Part shown: positions 32,018-40,544 of the stretch, piece after piece
Layout: each line of letters begins with the position of its first letter
How positions within the stretch are numbered: position 1 is the first letter of the stretch
NCBI GenBank assembly: GCA_012518595.1
Contig: JAAYRV010000138.1
Span: 1 to 44,857, forward strand
Length of the DNA: 44,857 nt
Direction of reading: 5' to 3'
From: Bacillota bacterium
Lineage (GTDB): Bacteria; Bacillota; SHA-98; UBA4971
Translations under genes and position numbers: made by a program
The notes under the pieces: model-generated
Seen by the model: only the letters and a program-made list of their open reading frames with translations
Told to the model about the DNA's origin: nothing
Database searches by the model: none

Positions 32018-33076
32018 TCAGCCTCCGAGCGCTCCTAGCCTGGCAATATCTGAAAATGTGGCAAATACTATTAAGAGTCCGAGGATAGCCATACCAATCA
32101 TGCGAGCAAACGCCTCCTGCTCGACGCTCAGAGGCTTCCTGCGTATAGCCTCGATCAACAGGAGCACAATCCACCCTCCGTCAAGGACAGGTATCGGTAA
32201 AAGGTTTAGGAGTCCAAGATTCACATTGAGCAGCGCTGCAAGATAGAGAACATTGATAAAACCCAGCTTCGCAGTCTGTCCCACTGCCTGAGCTATTCCT
32301 ATGGGGCCTGCTACATCAGGCTTTACCTTCCCTGTGACCATTCTCCCGATGGTAAGAAGGAGATTCTTTGACAGGCTCTTGGTGAAGCTTGCGCCTCGAC
32401 TTACACATTCAAAGAAACCTCGACGCGTCCATGTCTCTGAAAGCATTACCCCTATGACACCGCCGCGTGTACCAGGATCTATCTCAGGAGTCACTACCCG
32501 CTCAATTCTGACGCCGTCCCGTTCAATTGTAAAGGTCAATTGGCGCCCGGGATTCTGCCAAATCCTGTCCTTCACATCAGCAATCGTGTCAGTGCGGGTG
32601 TCGTCGATGGAAATAATTCTGTCACCTGCCATTATGCCTCCGCGCCACGCAGGCGTGTCAGGGTATACCTGTTCAATCACGGCTGAAGGCACACCCACTT
32701 GCACAAAGACTATGGCGAACAAAATGAATGCCACAATGAAATTCATGAAAGGGCCTGCAAGAATAGTGAGAATCCTGAGGATAACAGGCTTTGACCGAAA
32801 ACTTCTGGGGTCTTCATCATCAACGTCATCAGCAGGATCAGCAGGTTCATCCAGCCCTGCAAATTTCACAAAGGCTCCAAGGGGAAGGATTCTTATGGAG
32901 TACACAGTCTCTCCAGGCGCAAATTGCCGAATACTAGGGCCGAAACCCAGACTGAATTCGTACACCCGAACCCCGCAAGCTTTGCCCACAATGAAATGCC
33001 CAAATTCGTGGGACAAGGCGAATGTGAGAAATACGAAGACAAAAGCGACAAGTATCATAAGTGCCGAACCAAGCAC
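32018..33076 (-). CDS. rseP: RIP-family membrane zinc metalloprotease RseP
   Basis: Site-2 protease homologue of 352 residues that cleaves membrane-bound regulators within the bilayer. LSHEFGHFIVG near the N-terminus is the HExxH zinc motif, a central PDZ domain covers about residues 130-210 (AWRGGIMAGDRIISIDD), and NLLPIPVLDGGWIV near residue 300 carries the third ligand. Membrane helices lie at each end. The 3' end runs to within 20 bases of ispG, and the start is 4 bases after dxr, the usual cluster order. Confidence 0.97.
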   Translation of the reverse strand: MLGSALMILVAFVFVFLTFALSHEFGHFIVGKACGVRVYEFSLGFGPSIRQFAPGETVYSIRILPLGAFVKFAGLDEPADPADDVDDEDPRSFRSKPVILRILTILAGPFMNFIVAFILFAIVFVQVGVPSAVIEQVYPDTPAWRGGIMAGDRIISIDDTRTDTIADVKDRIWQNPGRQLTFTIERDGVRIERVVTPEIDPGTRGGVIGVMLSETWTRRGFFECVSRGASFTKSLSKNLLLTIGRMVTGKVKPDVAGPIGIAQAVGQTAKLGFINVLYLAALLNVNLGLLNLLPIPVLDGGWIVLLLIEAIRRKPLSVEQEAFARMIGMAILGLLIVFATFSDIARLGALGG

Positions 33077-33080
33077 AGAA

Positions 33081-34244
33081 TCATCTCCCTATCCTTCCAG
33101 CTTGCTTGCGAACGTATTCTCTGGCCCAGAGGTCAGCAGTGAGCACTTGGTCCAAGGAGGATCCGTCCAGAGTTTCGTGGCTTAGCATAGCCTCTTCCAC
33201 AAGCCTGGCAATATCACAAAACCCAATCTGTCCTGACATGAATAAGCCTACTGCTTCTTCATTAGCTGAGTTCAAAACACAGGGAAGAGTGCCTCCCGCC
33301 CGTAGCGCCTCATAACCGAGACGAAGAGCCGAAAACCTCTGTAAATCAGGCTCCTCGAACGTGAGGGTTCCTACCTCTGTAAGGTCAATCTTATCACAAA
33401 ATCCCCGAGCCCGATTGGGAAAGCAGAGAGCGTATTGAATCGCAAGTCTCATATCCTGTGAGCCGAGCTGAGCTAAGATCGACCCGTCAATAAACTCTAC
33501 CATGGAGTGAACAATGCTTTGCCTATGGATCACTGCATGAATCTTATGAGAATCCATCCCAAAGAGCCACCTTGCTTCTATGAGTTCAAGAGCCTTATTC
33601 ATGAGCGTCGCAGAGTCTATTGTAACCTTTGCGCCCATGGACCACGTAGGATGACGAAGAGCCTCCTCTACCGTGACAGCCTCCATTTCTTCTTTGGATA
33701 AGTCGACAAAAGGACCGCCTGAAGCAGTGAGAATCAGTCTTCTCACACTCGTTATATCGTGCCCTCTAAGACATTGGAATATCGCAGAGTGTTCACTGTC
33801 TACAGGCAGGATTTCCATCCCATACCGAGACGCCTTATCCATTACTATTTGTCCCGCTGCAACCAGCGCTTCCTTAGTAGCAAGGGCGATGGTCTTTCCA
33901 CTCTCAATAGCTCGAATCGTCGGCATAAGGCCGTCTATTCCAACGATGGCACAGACAGCAAGGTCTGCTGTGGTACAGGATGCGACGGTAGAAGCTGCAT
34001 CCTCCCCTGACACAATCTCCACATCAAGATCTCTGACTCGGTCTCTAAACAGTCCGGCAGCACCGGGATGAGCTATTCCCACAATTTGAGGACGCCAAGT
34101 TCTTACCTGCTTTTCCAGGACATCTATGTTCCTGCCTGCTGCAAGCCCTACTATCTTAATATCACTTCGGTGCCACTTGGCCACCTCAAGAGTCTGCGTT
34201 CCAATAGACCCTGTAGAGCCTAACACTACAATAGACCGGGCCAC
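33081..34244 (-). CDS. dxr: 1-deoxy-D-xylulose 5-phosphate reductoisomerase
   Basis: Second enzyme of the MEP pathway, NADPH-dependent. The NADPH-binding loop VVLGSTGSIGTQTLEV starts a few residues from the N-terminus; ALATKEALVAAG, ILPVDSEHSAIFQCL, LTASGGPF and the NSANEEAVGLF metal/substrate region are all present. GTG 34244 follows GGAGGGG by 5 bases, giving 387 residues. The open frame extends 23 codons upstream only by reading through repeat copy C. It is 3 bases upstream of rseP. Confidence 0.97.
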   Translation of the reverse strand: MARSIVVLGSTGSIGTQTLEVAKWHRSDIKIVGLAAGRNIDVLEKQVRTWRPQIVGIAHPGAAGLFRDRVRDLDVEIVSGEDAASTVASCTTADLAVCAIVGIDGLMPTIRAIESGKTIALATKEALVAAGQIVMDKASRYGMEILPVDSEHSAIFQCLRGHDITSVRRLILTASGGPFVDLSKEEMEAVTVEEALRHPTWSMGAKVTIDSATLMNKALELIEARWLFGMDSHKIHAVIHRQSIVHSMVEFIDGSILAQLGSQDMRLAIQYALCFPNRARGFCDKIDLTEVGTLTFEEPDLQRFSALRLGYEALRAGGTLPCVLNSANEEAVGLFMSGQIGFCDIARLVEEAMLSHETLDGSSLDQVLTADLWAREYVRKQAGRIGR

Positions 34245-34255
34245 TAAGTCCCCTC

Positions 34256-34358
34256 CTAAATATCGGCTCATTAATTTTCGCTCGTTCTCCGAGGTCACGG
34301 GTTGCCCCCGCACGGTATGCTTTCCGGAACCGATGATTGCTTATGGCGATCTACTTAG
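34256..34358. repeat. Intergenic repeat, copy C (intermediate form, 103 bp)
   Basis: Left end CTAAATA at 34256-34262, right end TACTTAG at 34352-34358. It shares the left block with copy A (CTCATTAATTTTCGCTCGTT, CCGAGGTC, GGTTGCC) and the right block with A and B (GCTTATGGCGATCTACTTAG), but has no long palindromic middle. The right end overlaps the stop codon of the permease gene (GACTAA), and the left end abuts the dxr ribosome site. Confidence 0.8.
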
Positions 34359-35401
34359 TCCCTAGGCCATGAAGGCAATATTTCTACTGCAACCATGACT
34401 TTCAAGATAACTGCAAAAAGCGGACCGATGAACATTCCAATAGCGCCAAGCAATCTATACCCAAGGTACATAGATACAAGCACCACAAGAGGATGAATTC
34501 CCAAATTACTCCCAAGAACTCTTGGCTCAATGCCTTTACGGACAAAAAATTGAATCGCCATGAGAACCGCAATTACTATGGCTTGGTAGAACTGTCCTAC
34601 TACAAGATGAAAGATAATCATGGGCACATACAGCAGTCCGGGTCCAACTAACGGAATAAGGTCTAAGATACCTGCAATGATACCAAGAATCCAAGCATAT
34701 CTGATTTTTGCAACTGTAAAACCTACTATGCTTACAGCAACTGTTACGCTAATCAGAATGAGATAAGCCCTAATGAATCCCAAGCATGCTGAGATTAGCC
34801 CTGCCTTTGCCCGCTCAGCCCTACCCCGCCATTTTGCGGGCGCAAGATTTGCCAGGAACTCTGAGATCTCTTTCTTGTCACGGCTGATGAAAAATGCGGC
34901 GAAGAAGCTGACAATCACATTAATACTATATCGTGGGAAACTCATGACAACGCCGGTGACACCCAGAAGAAACCCCTCAAGACCTGCATATAGTCGGGAT
35001 TGGGTTCTCCTCACCGCCTCAATTACAGAATCAGGTAGGTCTTCAGCTACGTTTTTCATCTGCGAAATAATTTTACCCAGGATTTCTTCAAAGTTCATAT
35101 TATAAATGGGCAAAGCGCGGTAGAGGTCTTGCGCTTCAGAGACTATCCGGACAATTGCCAAGGCAATAATAACTGACAGCAAAACGAATACAAGCACGAG
35201 ACAAATAAATGTACATATCCCCCTCTTTAAACGATAGCGCCTTGAGAGTAGTTCCACAATGGGCTCAATAATAGCTGCCAGGATAAGAGCAGCGATAAAT
35301 GGGGCAAAAAGAGACAATACATACCTGGCCACTAGGTAGCATACAACAAAAACAGCGCTCCATATAAGAACATATTGCCAATCCCGAGATATTTTTTCCA
35401 C
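34355..35401 (-). CDS. AI-2E family (TqsA/PerM-type) membrane permease
   Basis: A 348-residue protein with seven to eight membrane helices. Family blocks: LFAPFIAALILAAIIEPIVELLSRR, SVIIALAIVRIV, AKIRYAWILGIIAGILDLIPLVGPGLLYVPM and NLGIHPLVVLVSMYLGYRLLGAIGMFIGPLFAV. Members include putative autoinducer-2 exporters and Na/H antiporters, so the substrate cannot be inferred. GTG 35401. It lies between cdsA and dxr, which are often adjacent in other Bacillota, so it is an insertion of one gene into that run. The last residues (WPRD) are encoded partly by the end of repeat copy C. Confidence 0.9.
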   Translation of the reverse strand: MEKISRDWQYVLIWSAVFVVCYLVARYVLSLFAPFIAALILAAIIEPIVELLSRRYRLKRGICTFICLVLVFVLLSVIIALAIVRIVSEAQDLYRALPIYNMNFEEILGKIISQMKNVAEDLPDSVIEAVRRTQSRLYAGLEGFLLGVTGVVMSFPRYSINVIVSFFAAFFISRDKKEISEFLANLAPAKWRGRAERAKAGLISACLGFIRAYLILISVTVAVSIVGFTVAKIRYAWILGIIAGILDLIPLVGPGLLYVPMIIFHLVVGQFYQAIVIAVLMAIQFFVRKGIEPRVLGSNLGIHPLVVLVSMYLGYRLLGAIGMFIGPLFAVILKVMVAVEILPSWPRD

Positions 35402-35437
35402 GGCCTCTACCTCAAATGACGCAAAAGCGTAACTTAA

Positions 35438-36253
35438 TCAGGAAAGAAACAACTTTACATAATAGTACACTACAGGAATAGCCAGAAGCAAGCTGTCAAG
35501 TCTGTCTAAAACTCCACCATGGCCAGGCATGAAGTTTCCTGAGTCCTTAACCTCTGCGCTTCGCTTAAATGTCGATTCTGCCAAATCGCCCATTTGTCCG
35601 GAAATTGACGTTATCACAGCGAGGGTAATACTATGACTCACACCAAGATGAGGCCACCACATTAAGGAAGCGCCAAGCCACCTCAAAATAATGCCTGTTA
35701 CGACACCACAAGCCAGACCTATGACCGCTCCTTCCCAAGTCTTATTCGGGCTTACCCTAGGCGCCAGCTTACGCTTGCCAAAGGCTCTTCCGCCATAATA
35801 CGCGCCTGTATCAGTAGCCCACACAGTAAGAATAGCTAATAAGAGGTACCCAAACCCGGCCTGCTCTCCGCCGGTATAACGCAGCATGAAAGCGGCTGCC
35901 ATGGGCAGACCTACATAAACCGATCCAAAAAGCGTTATTGCAGAATTGGCAATTGAGTTCCGGCCTCCGAAAACCAGTGTCTGACATGTCAAACTCATTA
36001 GGACAATGGCAGTCACAACAAGACCTACGGTCTGCTGTAAACCCAAATAGCCGAAAACTACAAAGGCAATTACACCGAGCACTCCCACCGGCTCCAAAGG
36101 ACCATAACCCGAGAATTGAGCCAATTTGTAGAACTCTCTGACAGCCAATATCCCGAACATAAGCAAGGTCACAGCTAAATAGGCTCTGCCCAAAACTATG
36201 ACTAAGAGTGCAAGGGGTATGGCAACAAGCGCACTTGCGACTCTCTGGTTCAA
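35438..36253 (-). CDS. cdsA: Phosphatidate cytidylyltransferase
   Basis: Makes CDP-diacylglycerol from phosphatidate and CTP in the membrane. The 271-residue protein has about eight helices and the CDS signature STFKRSAEVKDSGNFMPGHG followed by GVLDRLDSLL near the C-terminus, plus LAPRVSPNKTWEGAVIG. TTG 36253 is the start; GAGGAGGG lies 8 bases upstream. It is 27 bases after uppS. Confidence 0.97.
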   Translation of the reverse strand: MNQRVASALVAIPLALLVIVLGRAYLAVTLLMFGILAVREFYKLAQFSGYGPLEPVGVLGVIAFVVFGYLGLQQTVGLVVTAIVLMSLTCQTLVFGGRNSIANSAITLFGSVYVGLPMAAAFMLRYTGGEQAGFGYLLLAILTVWATDTGAYYGGRAFGKRKLAPRVSPNKTWEGAVIGLACGVVTGIILRWLGASLMWWPHLGVSHSITLAVITSISGQMGDLAESTFKRSAEVKDSGNFMPGHGGVLDRLDSLLLAIPVVYYYVKLFLS

Positions 36254-36280
36254 GTCAGAACCCTCCTCTCGCCAGGGAGA

Positions 36281-37111
36281 TCAAGAGAACTTCCGGAGAC
36301 TGCCGAATCTTCGATCTCTCTTCTGATACTCCGATATTGCCAAAAGCAGATCCCGTCCGGAAAAATCCGGCCAAAGCACTGGGGTAACTACCAGTTCGGC
36401 ATAGGCTGACTGCCAGATGAGGAAGTTGGATATCCTCATCTCTCCCCCGGTTCGGATTACAAGGTCAGGATCAGGAACACCTGCAGTATCCAGGTGAGAG
36501 CTCACATGCTCCTCACGAATATCCTCGGGTTTGATCTCACCTAGAAGTGCCTTCTTGGCAAGTTCTTCGGCAGCTCTTCTTATTTCGTCACGGCCGCCGT
36601 AGTCTATGGCAAGATTCACAAGGATTCTAGCGTTTGTTCGAGTTCTCTCTTCAACTCTGATTATCGCACGAAGCACATGCTGTGGCAATCTGTCCCTACG
36701 CCCGATGACTCTGATCTTCGCCCCATAATCAACCAAGTCCTGTAATCTTCTCTCGAACATTTCCACAAGAAGGTTCATGAGACCCTCAACTTCGTCTCTG
36801 GGTCTTCTCCAGTTCTCAGTGGAAAATACGTAGAGTGTCATATGCTTTATTCCGATATCCTGGGCGAATTTGACGATCTCTTCTGCTTTCCTACCGCCTT
36901 CCGAATGGCCTGACAGCCGCGGAAGGCCTTGCCTTCGGGCCCATCTTCCGTTGCCATCCATGATTATGGCAATATGCAGAGGGAGTTTAGCCTGGAGGAC
37001 TTGCGTCTTCAGAAAGTCAATGTCCTTCTCATCATCACCAAGACGTCCTGCGGCGCCTGGAAATAAGCGAAAAAGGGCCTTCCTAAGCACTTCTCCGTCA
37101 TCAACCTCCAT
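36281..37111 (-). CDS. uppS: Isoprenyl transferase (undecaprenyl diphosphate synthase)
   Basis: cis-prenyltransferase that makes the C55 carrier lipid for wall synthesis. HIAIIMDGNGRWARRQGLP with the catalytic Asp, GHSEGG, STENWRRP, LAIDYGGRDE, DLVIRTGGEMRISNFLIWQ and YAELVVTPVLWPDF are the family blocks. It is 276 residues with an N-terminal extension of about 40 residues before the conserved core, so the true start might be further in. The gene lies 87 bases after the ferredoxin gene. Confidence 0.97.
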   Translation of the reverse strand: MEVDDGEVLRKALFRLFPGAAGRLGDDEKDIDFLKTQVLQAKLPLHIAIIMDGNGRWARRQGLPRLSGHSEGGRKAEEIVKFAQDIGIKHMTLYVFSTENWRRPRDEVEGLMNLLVEMFERRLQDLVDYGAKIRVIGRRDRLPQHVLRAIIRVEERTRTNARILVNLAIDYGGRDEIRRAAEELAKKALLGEIKPEDIREEHVSSHLDTAGVPDPDLVIRTGGEMRISNFLIWQSAYAELVVTPVLWPDFSGRDLLLAISEYQKRDRRFGSLRKFS

Positions 37112-37198
37112 TCACTTACTTAATATGCTACACAAATATGACCTATATAAAATCTTTAGGGGAGGTTAACCTCCCCTTGAAAATCAGGATTATGCGAA

Positions 37199-37381
37199 TT
37201 ATTCTTCCTCTATGATTGCGTCCTCCGGACACTCTTCCGCACACATACCACAATCAGTGCAGATGTCAGGGTCTATCACATACTTGTCGTCTCCTTCACT
37301 GATTGCTTCAAAGGGACATACATCTGCGCATGTACCGCACTTCGTGCAATCATCAGTGATAAAATGTGGCAACCCGGCCAC
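37199..37381 (-). CDS. 2[4Fe-4S] ferredoxin
   Basis: A 60-residue electron carrier with two classical cluster motifs, CTKCGTCADVCP and CTDCGMCAEECP, in an acidic clostridial-type sequence. It is a likely redox partner for Rnf, Nfn, HydABC and IspG. The start is uncertain: GTG 37381 directly abuts GAGAGGGG, and TTG 37372 is an alternative. It sits between frr and uppS, 6 bases downstream of frr, so it should be transcribed with translation and MEP-pathway genes. Confidence 0.96.
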   Translation of the reverse strand: MAGLPHFITDDCTKCGTCADVCPFEAISEGDDKYVIDPDICTDCGMCAEECPEDAIIEEE

Positions 37382-37387
37382 CCCCTC

Positions 37388-37945
37388 TCAGAATTCCATA
37401 ATTTCAGCTTCTTTAGTTTCCAGCAAACCGTCAACCTCAGCAATAAATGCATCAGTCAACTTTTGAATATCGTCCTGGCCGCGCCTTAGGTCATCCTCGG
37501 TTATTTCCTTGTTTTTCTCTTGTTCGCGCAGGATATCTATGGCTTCGCGCCTGATATTCCTTATACGAATGCGCATCTCCTCAGCGACCTTTCTGGCTAC
37601 CTTCACCAACTCACGACGCCTTTCTTCGGTAAGCGTAGGAATAGGTATTCTAATAACCGAGCCGTCGCTCATAGGTGTTAAGGCCAAGTCTGACTTGAGA
37701 ATAGCTCGTTCGATATCAGACACAAGCTTACGATCCCACGGCTGAATTACGAGAAGACGAGGTTCGGGCACAGAAACACTGGCTACTTGATTTATTGGGT
37801 AAACATCACCGTAAGCCTCTACATTAACCCTGTCCAGCAAGGCAGGATTAGCCCTGCCTGTCCTGATTGACGCAAACTCCTTCCGGGTTGCCTCCACAAC
37901 ATCCTTCATTTTTTCTTCAGTCTTGCGATAATCGTCGTCCGGCAT
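37388..37945 (-). CDS. frr: Ribosome recycling factor
   Basis: Splits the post-termination ribosome with EF-G. Length of 185 residues and the blocks IRTGRANPALLDRV, YPINQVASVSVPEPRLLVIQPWD, IPTLTEERRRELVKVARKVAEE and the C-terminal helices are those of the family. ATG 37945 is 1 base after the pyrH stop. Confidence 0.98.
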   Translation of the reverse strand: MPDDDYRKTEEKMKDVVEATRKEFASIRTGRANPALLDRVNVEAYGDVYPINQVASVSVPEPRLLVIQPWDRKLVSDIERAILKSDLALTPMSDGSVIRIPIPTLTEERRRELVKVARKVAEEMRIRIRNIRREAIDILREQEKNKEITEDDLRRGQDDIQKLTDAFIAEVDGLLETKEAEIMEF

Positions 37946-37946
37946 A

Positions 37947-38711
<765 letters not shown>

Positions 38712-39344
38712 TTAATTAATCTCGCATTCCTGCTTCTTGGGCTTATCTACGGCTTCCCCGATTTCAAATCTGGCAAACCGGCTAATCTCCATCTTCTCGC
38801 CTGTCCTGGCCGAGACTTCCATAAGGAGATCTTGCACCGTTCTCTCAGGATCACGAATGTAAGGTTGCTCCAAGAGACACACTTCGCTGTAGAACTTCTT
38901 AATTCGTCCTTCCACGATCTTCTCTGCAATCTTCTCAGGTTTACCTTCATTCAGTGCCTGAGCCTTTAGGATTTCCTTCTCCTTCTCCAGAACTGACTCG
39001 GGAACATCCTCTCGTGACACGAAAAGAGGCCTGGAGGCTGCAATCTGAAGAGCAATTTCTTTGGCAAGGCTTTGGAAATCATCTGTACGCGCCACAAAGT
39101 CGGTCTCACAGTTGACTTCGACAAGGACTCCAATCTTACTTCCATGGTGGATATAAGATTCGATTATCCCTTCCGCAGCTACCCTGCTGGCTCTCCTCAC
39201 CATTTTTGCCAGGCCTTTCTCACGGAGATAGGCCACGGCCTTTTCCATGTCGCCACCGGTCTCAGCAAGAGCATTCTTGCAATCCATCATACCGGCACCG
39301 GTTCTTTCCCGTAGTTCCTTAACATGTTCGGCTGTAATTGCCAC
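38712..39344 (-). CDS. tsf: Elongation factor Ts
   Basis: Guanine-nucleotide exchange factor of EF-Tu. The N-terminal UBA-like part and [12 protein letters not shown] with [14 protein letters not shown] are typical, followed by [19 protein letters not shown]. At 210 residues it is of the short type, with one core dimer-type half instead of the two of E. coli. GTG 39344 follows AAGGAGG. Confidence 0.98.
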   Translation of the reverse strand: MAITAEHVKELRERTGAGMMDCKNALAETGGDMEKAVAYLREKGLAKMVRRASRVAAEGIIESYIHHGSKIGVLVEVNCETDFVARTDDFQSLAKEIALQIAASRPLFVSREDVPESVLEKEKEILKAQALNEGKPEKIAEKIVEGRIKKFYSEVCLLEQPYIRDPERTVQDLLMEVSARTGEKMEISRFARFEIGEAVDKPKKQECEIN

Positions 39345-39413
39345 AAGTCCTACCTCCTTACATAGACTACTTACCCGTTACCACTGTCATCATTCGCGCT
39401 ACCGTTATCCAAC

Positions 39414-40247
39414 TCAATCCATCTCAACAATTTCCACGACATCGTTATCAAGAGGCATTTCCACAACGTCAGTTACGCTGTCTTGTATCTCGTCGGCAAT
39501 TTCATCCTCTCTGATTTCTCCGACCGGAGATTGAGCCATATCGCCTTCGAGAGATGCTGCATCCATTCCCTCGAGACCTTCGATAACAGCATCTGCAATC
39601 CTACCGCATATTAGCTTGATAGCACGGATAGCATCATCGTTACCGGGAATGACGTAGTCTATTTCGTCCGGATCGCAATTTGTGTCTACTATAGAGATTA
39701 TTGGTATATTGAGCTTTCTCCCTTCTTGCACTGCTATTCGCTCCTTACGCGGATCAACTATGAAAACTGCATCAGGTAACTTCTCCATATCACGTACGCC
39801 GCCTAAGAACTTCTCCAGCTTCTGTTTCTCCTTTATGAGTTGAAGGACTTCCTTCTTCGGCAGCACGGTAAAGGAACCGTCGGTTTCCATTTGCTCAATT
39901 TCTTGGAGGCGCCGGACACGTTTTCTTATCGTCCGGAAGTTGGTGAGCATTCCACCCAACCACCGCACGTTGACGTAGAACATACCACAACGCTCAGCTT
40001 CTTCTCTGATCGTGCTTTGGGCCTGTTTCTTTGTGCCGACGAACAGAATAGTGCCTCCATCCGCCACTACATCCTTTACGAATGAATATGCGTCCTCCAT
40101 CATTTTCACGGTTCTCTGCAGATCAATAATGTATATCCCGTTGCGCTCGGTGAAGATATACGGCTTCATCTTAGGATTCCAACGCCTGGTTTGATGCCCG
40201 AAATGGACGCCTGCTTCAAGTAGTTGCTTCATCGTGACTACTGCCAT
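39414..40247 (-). CDS. rpsB: 30S ribosomal protein S2
   Basis: [19 protein letters not shown] is the S2 N-terminus; [30 protein letters not shown] and [30 protein letters not shown] follow. ATG 40247 has AGGAGGTGA upstream, giving 277 residues. The open frame extends 54 codons further without S2 similarity. A C-terminal tail of about 45 residues beyond the usual end is strongly acidic (many Asp/Glu). Confidence 0.98.
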   Translation of the reverse strand: MAVVTMKQLLEAGVHFGHQTRRWNPKMKPYIFTERNGIYIIDLQRTVKMMEDAYSFVKDVVADGGTILFVGTKKQAQSTIREEAERCGMFYVNVRWLGGMLTNFRTIRKRVRRLQEIEQMETDGSFTVLPKKEVLQLIKEKQKLEKFLGGVRDMEKLPDAVFIVDPRKERIAVQEGRKLNIPIISIVDTNCDPDEIDYVIPGNDDAIRAIKLICGRIADAVIEGLEGMDAASLEGDMAQSPVGEIREDEIADEIQDSVTDVVEMPLDNDVVEIVEMD

Positions 40248-40361
40248 AATCTCACCTCCTCCCTGTTCGGTTTTTCCTCCGCTTCTCTCATTCCTAGGCA
40301 TAACCCGTATCAAGGGCACCGATACCAAGGTCAAGAAGCGTGCGTGATAACGCCAATGCGT

Positions 40362-40390
40362 AGTATACCACACTATAATAGCCATATCAA
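40362..40390 (-). promoter_or_regulatory. Sigma-A-type promoter of rpsB operon
   Basis: On the minus strand: TTGATA (40385-40390), a 17-base spacer, TATACT (40362-40367), close to consensus. The leader to rpsB is about 105 bases and contains a GTATC...GATAC pairing that could be a control structure, but I could not identify a known leader type. Confidence 0.8.
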
Positions 40391-40544
40391 CGAACTCGCG
40401 TGAACTCATGTGAAGAACTTATCAGTCTCTCAGTGTATAACTTGCTCATCCTGTGCCGAACGGGAATAGTTGAGCATCGCCGGGGAATACCTAAATTGAG
40501 CAATTCTTAAGCTACTCACGGGTAGCAAGAGCGGAGGCCTCTAG
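40391..40544 (+). promoter_or_regulatory. Upstream region of the gerK operon, possible forespore promoter
   Basis: Divergent region between rpsB and gerKA. GGAATA (40463-40468), 17 bases, AATACCTA (40486-40493) loosely resembles a sigma-G promoter (TGAATA, 17-18 bases, CATACTA). The match is imperfect. GGAGG for gerKA lies at 40533-40537. Confidence 0.3.

Noticed and set aside
31998-32174. N-terminal extension of IspG to 32174
   Set aside because: It overlaps rseP, has no IspG similarity, and TTG 31997 has a strong ribosome site after the rseP stop.
34245-34313. N-terminal extension of Dxr to 34313
   Set aside because: The extra codons come from repeat copy C, and GTG 34244 has a good ribosome site and the family N-terminus.
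40248-40409. N-terminal extension of S2 to 40409
   Set aside because: It runs through the rpsB promoter; the S2 N-terminus begins at ATG 40247 after AGGAGGTGA.
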